A stretch of DNA of 64,000 bases from Microbulbifer pacificus (GCF_033723955.1 NZ_CP137555.1:1241001-1305000); one strand, 5' to 3'; shown: positions 52,980 to 62,797, counted from the stretch's first letter. The notes: generated by a model not told the origin, from the letters alone. Numbers and translations: made by a program.

Positions 52980-54866
52980 ATGGCCGATAACAACCAATTT
53001 GCGCTGCTGGGCAGCCGCCGCTTTCTTCCCTTTTTCTGCACCCAGTTTCTCGGCGCCTTCAACGACAATGTGTTCAAAAATGCCTTGATCGTGATGATCG
53101 CTTTCCGCCTCGCGGCCAGCGAAGCCAACTTCCTGATCAATCTCGCCGCCGGGCTGTTTATCCTGCCGTTTTTCCTGTTTTCCGCCACCGCCGGCCAGAT
53201 TGCCGACAAAACCGACAAGAGCATTCTTATCCGGCGTATCAAGCTCGCGGAAATCGGTATCGGCGCTTTCGGGGTCATCGCGCTGTTCAGCGGCAACAAC
53301 TACCTGTGCCTGTTTGTACTTTTCCTGCTCGGCGTACAATCCGCATTCTTTGGCCCGGTGAAATACGCGATCCTGCCCCAGCACCTGCAGAAAACCGAGC
53401 TGGTGAGCGGCAACGCGCTGGTGGAGATGGGCACCTTTGTCTCCATCCTGCTCGGCACCATTGTCGGCGGCCTGCTGGCGGGGAAGACCGGCGAGGGCGA
53501 ATCCGGGCTTTACTGGATCTCGGCCATCATCATGACCACTGCAGCCCTCGGCTACAGCGCCGCCCGCGCCATTCCCAGCGCCGCCGCCCCGGCACCGGAG
53601 CTGAAAATCAATTACAACCCGGTTTCCCAGACCAGCCGGATTCTCAAGGAAGCCGCGAAAACCCCTTCCGTGTTCTACGCGATCATCGGCATTTCCTGGT
53701 TCTGGCTGCTGGGCGCGGCCTATCTGACCCAGATCCCGAGCCTCACCCGCAATGTGCTCGGCGGCAGCGAGTCGCTGGTGACCCTGCTGCTGTGCTGTTT
53801 CACCATCGGTGTCGCCATCGGCTCACTGCTGTGTGGGCGCCTCTCCGCTGGTCGGGTCGAGCTGGGACTGGTTCCCATCGGTGCCGCCGGGCTGACGGTT
53901 TCGGGGTTGCTCCTGGCGAACGCCACCGGCAGTTTCACCCCGCCGGCAGAGATGACCATTTCCACGTTCTGGGGGGCCGCCGGTGCCTTCCCCATTCTGA
54001 TCAACCTGACTCTGATCGGTATTTTCGGCGGTTTCTATATCGTGCCGCTGTACTCCATGATGCAGGAGCGCTCGGCGCCTGAAATCCGGGCGCGGATTAT
54101 CGCGGTGAACAATGTACTGAATGCGCTGTTCATGGTGGTGGCCGCGGTAATGGGGATCGTGTTCCTGAACATGTTGGGCGCCACCATTCCCCAGTTTTTC
54201 CTGATCATCTCGCTGATGAACGCGGCCGTGGCGGTGTTCGTGTTTACCAAGGTGCCCGAGTTCGCCATGCGCCTGATGATCTGGTTGCTGTCGCACACCA
54301 TGTACCGCGTTAAGCACCAGGGGCTGGAACAGATTCCTGCAGAAGGTGCGGCGATCATTGCCTGCAACCATGTGAGTTATGTAGATGCTCTGCTGCTGGC
54401 GGGTGCGGTGCGTCGCCCGATCCGCTTCATCATGTACAAGCCGATCTATGAAATCCCGGTGCTGCATTTCATCTTCAAGACCAGCCGGGCAATTCCCATC
54501 TGTTCCAAGGAAAAGGACCCGGAAGGTTACGCGAAGGCGTTTGCCGATATCGAACAGGGGCTGAAAGACGGCGACCTGCTGTGTATTTTCCCGGAGGGCC
54601 AGCTGACCAAGAACGGTGAGCTACAGCCGTTCAAGGCCGGTATCGAGAAAATCCTGCAACGCACACCGGTGCCGGTGATACCCATGGCACTGCGCGGGCT
54701 ATGGGGCAGTTTCTTCAGTCACAAGGACGGCCATGCGTTCAGCACGCTGCCGAGAAGGTTCTGGTCAAAGGTGTGTGTAGTGGCAGGCCAGCCGCTGGAG
54801 GCTGCGGCAGTGAAAGCAGAACAACTGCAGGAAACCGTGCTGGGACTGCGCGGAGACCACCGATAA
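52980..54866 (+). CDS. LplT-like MFS transporter fused to PlsC acyltransferase
   Basis: About 628 residues. Residues 1-410 form a major-facilitator transporter of the LplT type (FLGAFNDNVFKNALIVMIAF, QSAFFGPVKYAILPQHL). A PlsC-type acyltransferase occupies about 435-625: NHVSYVD with His464 and Asp469, FIMYKPIYEIPVLHFIFK and the FPEGQLTKNGEL substrate motif. In E. coli LplT imports lysophospholipid and Aas reacylates it; Aas also contains an acyl-ACP synthetase that this protein lacks. The fusion would flip and reacylate lysophospholipids, taking acyl chains from ready-made acyl-ACP or acyl-CoA. The start is the ATG seven bases after AGGG; another ATG ten codons upstream has no ribosome site. 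Confidence 0.9.
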   Translation: MADNNQFALLGSRRFLPFFCTQFLGAFNDNVFKNALIVMIAFRLAASEANFLINLAAGLFILPFFLFSATAGQIADKTDKSILIRRIKLAEIGIGAFGVIALFSGNNYLCLFVLFLLGVQSAFFGPVKYAILPQHLQKTELVSGNALVEMGTFVSILLGTIVGGLLAGKTGEGESGLYWISAIIMTTAALGYSAARAIPSAAAPAPELKINYNPVSQTSRILKEAAKTPSVFYAIIGISWFWLLGAAYLTQIPSLTRNVLGGSESLVTLLLCCFTIGVAIGSLLCGRLSAGRVELGLVPIGAAGLTVSGLLLANATGSFTPPAEMTISTFWGAAGAFPILINLTLIGIFGGFYIVPLYSMMQERSAPEIRARIIAVNNVLNALFMVVAAVMGIVFLNMLGATIPQFFLIISLMNAAVAVFVFTKVPEFAMRLMIWLLSHTMYRVKHQGLEQIPAEGAAIIACNHVSYVDALLLAGAVRRPIRFIMYKPIYEIPVLHFIFKTSRAIPICSKEKDPEGYAKAFADIEQGLKDGDLLCIFPEGQLTKNGELQPFKAGIEKILQRTPVPVIPMALRGLWGSFFSHKDGHAFSTLPRRFWSKVCVVAGQPLEAAAVKAEQLQETVLGLRGDHR

Positions 54867-54882
54867 ATCCGGCCGTGATAAA

Positions 54883-56298
54883 TCAGAGCAGCGCGCTGCA
54901 CCACTGCGCCAGCGGCCGCGCGAGCGGCAGCTGCCAGCGCGGTCCCCGGCCGAGTTCCAGGGACTCTTCCCAGGTATACACGGCGTTGATTGCCTTGTAG
55001 GCGAGCCAGGGTAGCGGCTCCGGCTCCCATCCACGCAACAGGCGGTTTGGATCCCCGCGCAACGCCCAGGGCATCGCCGTCAATTCCGATTCACGCCCCA
55101 GAATCAGGTCTGCGAGGGTGCGCCCGAACAGGTTCGACGCACCCACACCCTCCCCTCCATATCCCCCAGCCAACGCCAGGCCGCTGCGCTCATCAAACAT
55201 CGCCGCCGGTCGCATCCTGCGGGAAAACGCCAGGTTTCCGCACCAGTGATGGCTGACCGCCACGCCCTGCAGGTCAGGGAAGAAATCCAGCATCAGTTGC
55301 TGCTGTGTGCGCAGTTCGTGATCGAGCAACTTCGCATCCCGGCGGATCTTGCCGCCGCGATCGTAGCTGCCGCGCGCGCCGAATAGCAGGCGGCCATCGG
55401 CACTGCGCTGCATATAGGAAACCAGCCGGCTGGCATCCGAGCAGACCAGGCGCCGGGAAAAGCCGATCGCCTGCCACTGCACCGGACTCAGTGGTTCGGT
55501 GGCGAGTACGCGGCTGACCACCGGGATTGCATGGCGTTTGAACGGGCTGCTCAGGGTATTGCTGAATCCTTCCAGGGCCGACACCACCACATCGGCATCG
55601 AGTCCGCCGCGTGCGGTCCGCACCCGTCCGGATTGGATTTCGGTCACCGGGCTCTGCTCGTAAATGGTCACCCCCAACCTTTCCACCGCATCCGCCAGAC
55701 CGCGCACCAGCTTGGCGGGATGGATGGCGGCGACATGGCGGGCGTACATACCGCCGAGGGTGCCGCGAATATTGACGAGCCGTCGCGCCTCTTTGGCGTC
55801 GAGCCAGCAGTAGTCGTCGTCGGTGAAACCCAGAGCCCGGTAGTAATCCAGATACCGGCGCACGCGGGCGCGCTGCGCGGGAAACCGCGCCGCGCTCGCC
55901 AGCCAGCCCTCGCGGGCGAGGTCGCAGTGAATACCTTCTTGCAGGCAAACCCGCTCCACCTCGGCGACCATACCCGTCGCCAGCGCACGGGCGGCTGTTT
56001 TTTCCGCATGCGACAACGGTTTGAGGTAATCGCCGAGACCGGCGAATTCCCCCATCAGCCAACCGCCGTTGCGTCCGGAGGCACCGTAACCGGCAACCTC
56101 CTGCTCGACTACGGCAATGTTCAGTTGAGGGTTTTGTTGTTTGAGGTAATAGGCGGTCCACAGCCCGGTATAACCCGCACCGACGATGGCGACATCCACC
56201 TGACGTTCTGATGCCAGCATCGCGCGCGGGGTAATCTCGGTGCCGAGACTGTCAAACCAGTAACTCAGTTGGCGATAGTCATTCACAGAGCTGCTCAC
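54883..56298 (-). CDS. FAD-dependent amine/amino-acid oxidase (DAO family, PuuB-like)
   Basis: 471 residues. An FAD-binding Rossmann motif (VAIVGAGYTGLWTAYYL, about 35-51) is followed by GYGASGRNGGWLMGEFAGL, the family's second flavin contact, and a C-terminal GGYGGEGVGASNLFGR loop. This layout is that of the D-amino-acid-oxidase superfamily and closest by eye to gamma-glutamylputrescine oxidase-like enzymes, which oxidise amines to aldehydes with H2O2. The last 60 residues (PWLAYKAINAVYTWEESLE) are an added tail. It starts ten bases after the sulfotransferase stop, so they share a transcript. The substrate is not deducible. Confidence 0.87.
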   Translation of the reverse strand: MSSSVNDYRQLSYWFDSLGTEITPRAMLASERQVDVAIVGAGYTGLWTAYYLKQQNPQLNIAVVEQEVAGYGASGRNGGWLMGEFAGLGDYLKPLSHAEKTAARALATGMVAEVERVCLQEGIHCDLAREGWLASAARFPAQRARVRRYLDYYRALGFTDDDYCWLDAKEARRLVNIRGTLGGMYARHVAAIHPAKLVRGLADAVERLGVTIYEQSPVTEIQSGRVRTARGGLDADVVVSALEGFSNTLSSPFKRHAIPVVSRVLATEPLSPVQWQAIGFSRRLVCSDASRLVSYMQRSADGRLLFGARGSYDRGGKIRRDAKLLDHELRTQQQLMLDFFPDLQGVAVSHHWCGNLAFSRRMRPAAMFDERSGLALAGGYGGEGVGASNLFGRTLADLILGRESELTAMPWALRGDPNRLLRGWEPEPLPWLAYKAINAVYTWEESLELGRGPRWQLPLARPLAQWCSALL

Positions 56299-56308
56299 GG
56301 GTATCCGC

Positions 56309-57901
56309 TCAACCTACGTCAATGCCGTGCGCAAGCAGTTCATCGCGCATCGGCTGCAGTTGGGTTTCGTAGCGCCCCCAGCGGCCAATGGAACGCGTGT
56401 GTGCTGGCTCCCGCACTTGTGCCGCACTGGCGGTAGAGACCGCGGTTTGCTGGTTGTGAAACTCCAGGCAGGCATCCTCCCAGGGCAACTCCAGAAACTC
56501 GAGCAGGCGACGCGCGTTCGACGCCACATCGCGCGCGGTGTCCTCGTAGGCAATATCCAGGAAACGTCCGGGGAAGCGCGCGCGCCAGGTTTCCATCAGC
56601 TTGCGATAGCGCGCGTGATGCCGGGCCATTTCCCGCTGGTCGTAGGAATGCAGGTAGGCGTCCGCAAACAGTTGCTTGAAACTGGCAAAGCAGGCGTCCA
56701 TCGGATTGCGGGTCAGGTGCACAATCTTGGCGTTGGGCAGCGCCTTCAGAATCAGCGGAACCAGCATGTAGTTCTGTGGCAGCTTGTCGACAAAACGCGG
56801 GGTTTCCCCGCGCACCTTTGCCACCGACTGCAAATAGAGCCCACCGAGTTTTGCCGTATCGATGTTGAGGGCCCCCTCGAACAGGCCGGCAGAAAAGCGT
56901 TTCGGATCGGTGTAACTGGTGAGGCGGCGCACCGCCAGGCCAAATTGCTGCAGCTCGCCCGCCGAGTGCACCTGGGAGTGCGCGGTGATGATGCGCTCGA
57001 CCAGTGTGGTTCCAGTGCGCGGCTGACCCAGCACGAAAATGGGGGAGGCATCGGGGTTGCCTTCGGCCACGCTGTCAAACCACTCCCGGGTGTAATGGGA
57101 CTGCAGAAAATCGAACGTGGCCTGCTCGGCCCTCTCATCAAATGCAACCGTTTCCCGACGGGCGCTGGCGCCCTGAGCAAACGCCTCGAACGCCGGCTCC
57201 CACTGCTGCAGGTCCTCAAGTTCCTTGCCGATGGCGTAGTAATAGAACGCCTGTGCCCGTGGCGGCATGTTGCTGCGCGCGAGCAATGTGCGCATTGCAT
57301 CAATATGAGACGAGTCCTGCGCTTTGCGCGCGCCGGCAAGGGCCCAGTGCGCTTGGGGACTGTCATTTTGCTGCGCAATAATTTTCAGGAATACGTCTTC
57401 TGCTTCTTCCGTTTCACCGTGGTAAACCAGGTTGTTGGCATAGTTCAGCAGATAGGCGGGATGTTCGGGTTCCGAGCGCAGCGCGCGCTCAAAACAGCGC
57501 TTGGCTTCGTCGTAATACCCCATCATGGAGTACACGGTGCCGATCAGGTCGTTCACCGCCGCATCAGCTCCGGCGCAGCCCTCGGCGCGTTCCAGGGCAT
57601 TGCCTGCCGCATTGAAATGCCCGTCGCGCATAAACAACTTGGCGATGTGAGCCCAGGCTGCGGGGTGGTCCTTTTGCAGTTTGACCACCGACTGGAAGGC
57701 GCTGAAGGCGATCTTGGGTTGCTGCGACTCAAGGGCGACCAGTCCCACCAGAAAATGGCCCTGCACCAGGTCAGGCTGGACCTTCAATACCGCCTGGCAG
57801 CATTTTGACGCGGTGTCGATATCGCCGCGCGACAGTGCTTGGAGGCCATTTGACAGGGTTTGTTGGAGAAATGCTTGTTTGCTCAACTGCCGGTCGTTCA
57901 T
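56309..57901 (-). CDS. TPR-repeat sulfotransferase-family protein
   Basis: 530 residues. The N-terminal half (about 15-240) is TPR repeats, for example GDIDTASKCCQAVLKVQPDL and YDEAKRCFERALRSEPEHP. The C-terminal half is a sulfotransferase domain with the 5'-phosphosulfate loop GQPRTGTTLVE from residue 292, then SAGELQQFG, the 3'-phosphate region (KIVHLTRNPMDACFASFKQL) and a closing SIGRWGRYE. Relatives transfer sulfate from PAPS to proteins or small molecules. This type often sits next to TonB-dependent receptor genes, as here. The start is the ATG following AAGGGG; a longer frame lacks a ribosome site. Operon with the oxidase downstream. Confidence 0.87.
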   Translation of the reverse strand: MNDRQLSKQAFLQQTLSNGLQALSRGDIDTASKCCQAVLKVQPDLVQGHFLVGLVALESQQPKIAFSAFQSVVKLQKDHPAAWAHIAKLFMRDGHFNAAGNALERAEGCAGADAAVNDLIGTVYSMMGYYDEAKRCFERALRSEPEHPAYLLNYANNLVYHGETEEAEDVFLKIIAQQNDSPQAHWALAGARKAQDSSHIDAMRTLLARSNMPPRAQAFYYYAIGKELEDLQQWEPAFEAFAQGASARRETVAFDERAEQATFDFLQSHYTREWFDSVAEGNPDASPIFVLGQPRTGTTLVERIITAHSQVHSAGELQQFGLAVRRLTSYTDPKRFSAGLFEGALNIDTAKLGGLYLQSVAKVRGETPRFVDKLPQNYMLVPLILKALPNAKIVHLTRNPMDACFASFKQLFADAYLHSYDQREMARHHARYRKLMETWRARFPGRFLDIAYEDTARDVASNARRLLEFLELPWEDACLEFHNQQTAVSTASAAQVREPAHTRSIGRWGRYETQLQPMRDELLAHGIDVG

Positions 57902-57972
57902 CACTGTGATCCCCTTACTGCAACGGACACTATACGTCGGCGCGCCAGACAAATAAAAAGAGGGACAAATAA

Positions 57973-58004
57973 AAAAGCGGTAGCGGCGAGCCGCTACCGC
58001 TTTT
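57973..58004 (-). terminator. Terminator after the TonB-dependent receptor gene
   Basis: A perfect stem (AAAAGCGGTAGCGG with its complement) that is followed by T residues on the minus strand. It separates the receptor from the sulfotransferase gene. Confidence 0.88.
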
Positions 58005-58023
58005 CATTCAGGAGATCGCTTGC

Positions 58024-60405
58024 TTAGTCGAAATCCATTCCGAAACGTATACCGAAGGTCCGTGGGCGCTTGGGACCGAAGAAATGCGACGGCAGAATGC
58101 CTCCGTTGTTGTTCTGACCGTCCCAGGTAAATTCATTGGTCAGGTTTTCAACGTAGGCGTCAACCCGCCAGTTGCTGTTTGACTCGTAACCCACCCGCAG
58201 GGCGACATCCTGGTAGGCATCGATCTTGGTGGTCTCGAGACCTTCCCAGCCGCCACCGCGCTCGCTTTCCCAGAAAGTTTCCAGGCTGGCGGTGAGGATG
58301 CCGTCGCCATAGGGAAAGTGCGCATCCAGCACCAGGGATCCGGCGAATTCCGGCGCCCAGAACAGGGAGCTGCCCTCACAGCCGTCCGCATCTTCCAGTC
58401 CACAGATGTCCTGCAGCTTGTTGGCCTCACTGTCCAGCCAGCCTAATGAAAACATCACATTGAAGTGATCGTTCAGCTCGGCGGTAATCGACGATTCGAT
58501 ACCGAAGCTGTCCACTTCACCGACGTTCTTCACGATGGATGCACCACCATCGTAGGTGACCACCTGCAGGTCGGTGTAGTTGTACATAAAGCCGGTGATA
58601 TCGAACAGGGCGCGGCCACCAAACAGGGTGCTCTTGTAGCCGGCTTCAAAGGAGTCAATTTCTTCCGGGTCAAACACGTTCGGGCCGAAGCCGTCCGCCT
58701 GGGTCAGCTCGGTGTTGCCAATGGCGGGGTCACCGGCGGCATTGCTGGCCAGGTTGAAGCTGCCAAAACCACCGGACTTGAAGCCCTCCGTATAGCTGAC
58801 GTAGTAGGTGTCCTCATTATTCGGCTGGTAGGTGAGCATCGCGCGCGAGGTGAGCTTGTCCCAGGACTCGCTGCCGCGGATAAAACCATCGGTGGAGAAA
58901 CCGTAAGCCCAGTAAGGGCCAAGTTCGCTGTCCGGGGTGGGCACGCTGATGGCGAAGTCCTTGTCGTCCCGGGTATAGCGCATACCCAGGCCGAGGGTAA
59001 GGGTATCGGTCAGCGCGTAATCCATGTTCACGTAGGAGGCCCAGCCGGAGTAGGAACCGCGAATATGGCCGGTCTCGGTCAGCTTGCCATCCGCCGCCGG
59101 ACTCCAGGCGTAACCGTAATAGGCGTACAGGTCGGAACAGCCGGTGAAGCCGTTGCCGGGATAGTAGTAGTTGCCGTAGTAGGCACACATAAAATCTTCA
59201 TCGCCGCGGAACAGGAACTTCGCGTCGATCTCTTCCTTGTAGTAGGAAGCACCGGCATACCAGGACAGCGGGCCATCGGTGGTGGAAGTGACACGCACTT
59301 CCTGCTGGAAGTAATCGCCGGTCTGATCCATGCCGAAGTCGTTCACGTTCAGCGGTGTACCGTCGTAGTCCTCGGTATAGAAGTAATCGTGGTCCTTGTA
59401 ACCGGTGTTCGAGGTCAGGGTAAATTTGTCGAACTCGTAATCGACATGCACACCCAGGGTAAGCACATCCGAATCGTCGGCATCGCCGCTGTAGCGATCC
59501 ACATCCACATCGCCCTTGCGCGGATTGCCCCCCATCATCGGGTCGCCGATGGAATCGACGAACGCTTCCCAGATATCGCCCTCTTCGATCGCCCGGTAAA
59601 CGGAACCGGACTGTTCGCGCGTCTCGTATTCCGCCATGGTATGGACGGTCAGGGCGTCCTTCTCATAGGTGGTGGAAAAGCGCAGCGCCTGCTTGGAGTG
59701 GGCGATCAGGTCTTCGGAACCGGGGTAGGCATTGTTGACGAAACCGTCTTCTTGCGAGGTGTAGCCGGCGAGACGCACGGCGAAATTATCGCTCACGCCG
59801 ATGTTAGCCGCGCCTTCGGTTGCGAAGCGACCGTACTGGCCGACATCGGTTTCAAAGTAACCACTCACGCCGTCTTTCAGCTCGGCCTTGCGGGTGTGGA
59901 CACTGAAAGCACCGCCAATGGAGTTGCGGCCAAACAGAAAGCCCTGCGGGCCGCGCAGGATTTCCGCGCGATCCATATCGTACAGGCTGGTTACCGCGGA
60001 ACCGTTACGCCCCTCGTAGAGGTCGTTCTTGAAGAAGGCTGCTGAGGGGTCACCGCCGACACCGAAGTCCTGGGTGCGGATACCGCGCACGCTGATGGCA
60101 TCGATAAAACTGTCCTGGCTGTTGCCGGTGACACCGGGCGTAAAGGACACCAGGTCTTTCACATCATTCAGGTTTACTTTCTGGGTGAAGTCGCCGGAGA
60201 GCGCGGTAATGGCCAGCGGCACATCCTGCACCGACTCTTCGCGTTTGCTCGCGGTGACCGTCACCTCCTCGATCTCGAGCACCTGCGCCGCGGCGGGCAG
60301 TGCCAGTGCCGAGGTCAGAACGGCAGCGGTCACTGCGGAGGCCAGTTGGTTTTTCTTCAGAAACGGAGCGCTGGAAGCCAGCTCTCCCGAACGACGATTG
60401 GTCAT
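58024..60405 (-). CDS. TonB-dependent outer membrane receptor
   Basis: 793 residues. The signal peptide is long (cleavage near AAA-QV, about 41). A TonB-box-like start (EIEEVTVTASKREES) leads to the plug domain (VPLAITALSG, SVRGIRTQDFG, RAEILRGPQGFLFGRNSIGG) and a 22-strand barrel with many Tyr/Asp-rich extracellular loops (for example MCAYYGNYYYPGNGFTGC). It imports a ligand across the outer membrane using TonB energy. The loops show no carbohydrate- or siderophore-specific hallmark that I can read. The neighbouring TPR sulfotransferase and FAD oxidase suggest a peptide, amino-acid or amine substrate; this is weak inference. Confidence 0.93.
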   Translation of the reverse strand: MTNRRSGELASSAPFLKKNQLASAVTAAVLTSALALPAAAQVLEIEEVTVTASKREESVQDVPLAITALSGDFTQKVNLNDVKDLVSFTPGVTGNSQDSFIDAISVRGIRTQDFGVGGDPSAAFFKNDLYEGRNGSAVTSLYDMDRAEILRGPQGFLFGRNSIGGAFSVHTRKAELKDGVSGYFETDVGQYGRFATEGAANIGVSDNFAVRLAGYTSQEDGFVNNAYPGSEDLIAHSKQALRFSTTYEKDALTVHTMAEYETREQSGSVYRAIEEGDIWEAFVDSIGDPMMGGNPRKGDVDVDRYSGDADDSDVLTLGVHVDYEFDKFTLTSNTGYKDHDYFYTEDYDGTPLNVNDFGMDQTGDYFQQEVRVTSTTDGPLSWYAGASYYKEEIDAKFLFRGDEDFMCAYYGNYYYPGNGFTGCSDLYAYYGYAWSPAADGKLTETGHIRGSYSGWASYVNMDYALTDTLTLGLGMRYTRDDKDFAISVPTPDSELGPYWAYGFSTDGFIRGSESWDKLTSRAMLTYQPNNEDTYYVSYTEGFKSGGFGSFNLASNAAGDPAIGNTELTQADGFGPNVFDPEEIDSFEAGYKSTLFGGRALFDITGFMYNYTDLQVVTYDGGASIVKNVGEVDSFGIESSITAELNDHFNVMFSLGWLDSEANKLQDICGLEDADGCEGSSLFWAPEFAGSLVLDAHFPYGDGILTASLETFWESERGGGWEGLETTKIDAYQDVALRVGYESNSNWRVDAYVENLTNEFTWDGQNNNGGILPSHFFGPKRPRTFGIRFGMDFD

Positions 60406-60676
60406 TGGGTTCCCTTTGCTTTTTTTATGATCAAGGCGGTACCAGTACAGTCAGCAGGTACATTAATCTGCCACGCAGAGCAGATAAAGCATCTTCAGTG
60501 ACGCCAAGTCACAATTGACGTTGATTATTGCGCCAATAGCGGCCCGGCTCCCCGTATGGGAGGCCATATAACTGCGCTGCAAACTTGATGCCAACAAAAG
60601 GGAAATCGTGCCATTTTTGCCGTGCGTCAGGCTTTGAGCAAAAAGGTGAATTGGGTGGTTTGCACCAGCCAAAAGT

Positions 60677-60705
60677 AAAACACCCCGCTGGGTGCGGGGT
60701 GTTTT
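60677..60705 (-). terminator. Terminator after tpx
   Basis: AAAACACCCCGC pairs with GCGGGGTGTTTT. On the minus strand T residues follow. The 271 bases between it and the receptor start hold no gene and should contain the receptor promoter. Confidence 0.85.
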
Positions 60706-60749
60706 TGCTGGGAAATGCAGAGCAAATCCCGACCGTTAGCCGTGGAGGA

Positions 60750-61244
60750 TCAGAGAGCGGCCAGCGCTGCCTCGTAATCCGGCTCGCTGGCCACTTCCGC
60801 CACCTGTTCGGTGTAGGTGACCTTGCCGCTTTCATCGATCACCACCACCGCGCGGGACAGCAGGCCTTTCAGCGGGCCGGTTTCGAACGCCACGCCGTAA
60901 TCGCCACCGAAGCTGGAGCGGAAAGTAGAGCCGAGCTTCACATTGGCAATGCCTTCCGCACCACAGAAGCGGGTCATGGCAAAAGGCAGGTCCGCGGACA
61001 CACAGACCACCACGGTATTTTCCAGTGATGCGACTTTCTCGTTAAACGTGCGCACGGACATGGCACAAGTGGGCGTATCCACCGACGGGAAAATATTCAA
61101 TACCACGTACTTGCCGGCGAGATCCGACAGGTTGAGTTCGGACAGGTCGCCCTGCACCAGAGTGAATGCCGGCGCCTGGCTGCCGACCGCAGGCAAATCG
61201 CCAACCGTGGTGATGGGGTTACCTTTCAGAGTGATAGTGGCCAT
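60750..61244 (-). CDS. tpx: Thiol peroxidase (Tpx, atypical 2-Cys peroxiredoxin)
   Basis: 164 residues. Reduces H2O2 and organic hydroperoxides using thioredoxin. The peroxidatic Cys60 lies in PSVDTPTCAMSVRTFNE and the resolving Cys94 in TRFCGAEGI, the exact Tpx arrangement. The N-terminal hairpin (TITLKGNPITTVGDLPAVG) is typical of the family. The start is the ATG with AAGGA upstream; a 22-codon extension in frame shows no peroxiredoxin similarity. Single gene with its own terminator. Confidence 0.96.
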   Translation of the reverse strand: MATITLKGNPITTVGDLPAVGSQAPAFTLVQGDLSELNLSDLAGKYVVLNIFPSVDTPTCAMSVRTFNEKVASLENTVVVCVSADLPFAMTRFCGAEGIANVKLGSTFRSSFGGDYGVAFETGPLKGLLSRAVVVIDESGKVTYTEQVAEVASEPDYEAALAAL

Positions 61245-61340
61245 TGTGCATTCCTTGACGTTCAGAATTGTGAAGTTTGCGTCGAAAGTGCCCGCAGCAT
61301 GACGACGCAAGAGGGCAAAGTCAATTTACCCACAGGTAAC

Positions 61341-61367
61341 AAAAAACCCCGCAAAATGCGGGGTTTT
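61341..61367 (-). terminator. Terminator after the M28 peptidase gene
   Basis: AAAACCCCGC pairs with GCGGGGTTTT around AAAAT, followed on the minus strand by T residues. It lies between tpx and the peptidase gene. Confidence 0.85.
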
Positions 61368-61390
61368 GAGCGTTACAGGATAGTTCCAGA

Positions 61391-62797
61391 TCAGTGTTCC
61401 GTGGATACCCGACCGAAATCGCCGTCCATTTCCGTCGCCAGAAATGACATCACTACCCAGGCCGCCACATTCTGTTTGAGGTTTTCCGGGTCCACCTTGT
61501 CCAGGGTGTCGTTGGGCGTGTGGTGGTAATCGAAGTAATCGGTACCGTCCTGGTGCAGGGTCATGGCCGGTACGCCCTGCGCCACGAACACACTACCGTC
61601 CGGGCCACCGGACGCCTTGTTGTCACCGCGCTTGATGCCGAGCGGCGCCAACAGCTGCATCATCTGGTCCGCTATGGCGAACTTGCTCTCGGGGATGCGG
61701 GTGTCAAAGCGCCAGATTTTGCCGGCGCCGAAATCGGACTCGGAAACCATGATGATCTTTTCCAGATCATTGGCGTGGGCGTCCACATACTGTTTCGCGC
61801 CAACCAGACCGATCTCCTCGGCACCGAACAGCACCACCCGCAGGGTGCGACGGGGACGCTGGGGCAGCTCGGCGATCAGGCGCGCGGTTTCCATCACCAC
61901 CGCCACGCCAGCGCCATCGTCCAGCGCACCGGTGCCCTCATCCCAGCTGTCCAGGTGGGCACCAATAATCACCACTTCTTCCGGCTTCTCGCGGCCGACC
62001 ACTTCACCAATCACGTTGAAGGACGGGCCATCGGCCAGCGCTTCGTTGTGCACATTCAGTTTCACCTGCACCGGCTTGCCGCGCTTCAGCATGGCCTCCA
62101 GCAGGTTGGCGTCCGGTGCGGACAGCGCCAGTGCGGGCACCGGGTTTTCCACGCCGTCTACCGACATCATGCCGGTGTGGGCGAAACGGTCCGAGTCGGT
62201 ACCCACAGAGCGCAGCAACAGCGCCGCGGCGCCCTTCTCTGCCGCCGCGCGCATGCCCTTGCTGCGGCCGGCCGCTGCCGGGCCGTAGCCCTCACCGGTG
62301 CGAGCCCGTTCCATGCGCTTGTTGATAAACGCGATCTTGCCCTTCACTTTGCGCGCCGGCGCTTTCAGCAGCGCGTCCACATCGGCAAACTCCACGATTT
62401 CCGCGGTGAGCCCACCTTCCGGAGTGGATGCACCGTAACCCAGGGAGGTCACCACCAGCGGCTGCGGAAAAGGCGCGGTAACTTCTGCATGAGCGTGACC
62501 GCGGGCCCAGCGCTTGACGTCGATCTGCTCGGTATAGACCCGGTCAAATCCCAGGTCTTTCATTTTCTGCTGCGCCCAGGCCACCGCGCGCTCGTCGCCC
62601 TTGGTGCCGGCGCGGCGCGGCCCCACTTCCACGGTGAGGGACTCTACGTGGCTGTAGGCATCGGAAGATTCCAGCGCGCGATCCCGCAGCACTTCCGCCA
62701 CGGAGATATCTTCCTGCTTCAGGGCTGTAGCCTGTGCCGACATCACCAGCAGTGCGGCTGCCAGCCCCCCGGTAAAATTCATCAGTGGCTTTAACAT
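61391..62797 (-). CDS. M28-family zinc aminopeptidase/carboxypeptidase, exported
   Basis: 468 residues with a signal peptide (LAAALLVMSAQATA, cleavage about residue 25). A PA-type insert (about 110-240) precedes the M28 catalytic core. Zinc ligands are visible in IIGAHLDSWDEGTGALDDG (His and bridging Asp), FGAEEIGLVG (Glu-Glu), SESDFGAG and the final HHTPNDTLDKVD (His). This is the complete set for a two-zinc exopeptidase. Related enzymes (PQCP-like) remove residues from dipeptides or longer peptides in the periplasm. The start ATG has GGAGAAG upstream. It lies 38 bases after the small membrane protein on the same strand, so co-transcription is likely. Confidence 0.93.
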   Translation of the reverse strand: MLKPLMNFTGGLAAALLVMSAQATALKQEDISVAEVLRDRALESSDAYSHVESLTVEVGPRRAGTKGDERAVAWAQQKMKDLGFDRVYTEQIDVKRWARGHAHAEVTAPFPQPLVVTSLGYGASTPEGGLTAEIVEFADVDALLKAPARKVKGKIAFINKRMERARTGEGYGPAAAGRSKGMRAAAEKGAAALLLRSVGTDSDRFAHTGMMSVDGVENPVPALALSAPDANLLEAMLKRGKPVQVKLNVHNEALADGPSFNVIGEVVGREKPEEVVIIGAHLDSWDEGTGALDDGAGVAVVMETARLIAELPQRPRRTLRVVLFGAEEIGLVGAKQYVDAHANDLEKIIMVSESDFGAGKIWRFDTRIPESKFAIADQMMQLLAPLGIKRGDNKASGGPDGSVFVAQGVPAMTLHQDGTDYFDYHHTPNDTLDKVDPENLKQNVAAWVVMSFLATEMDGDFGRVSTEH

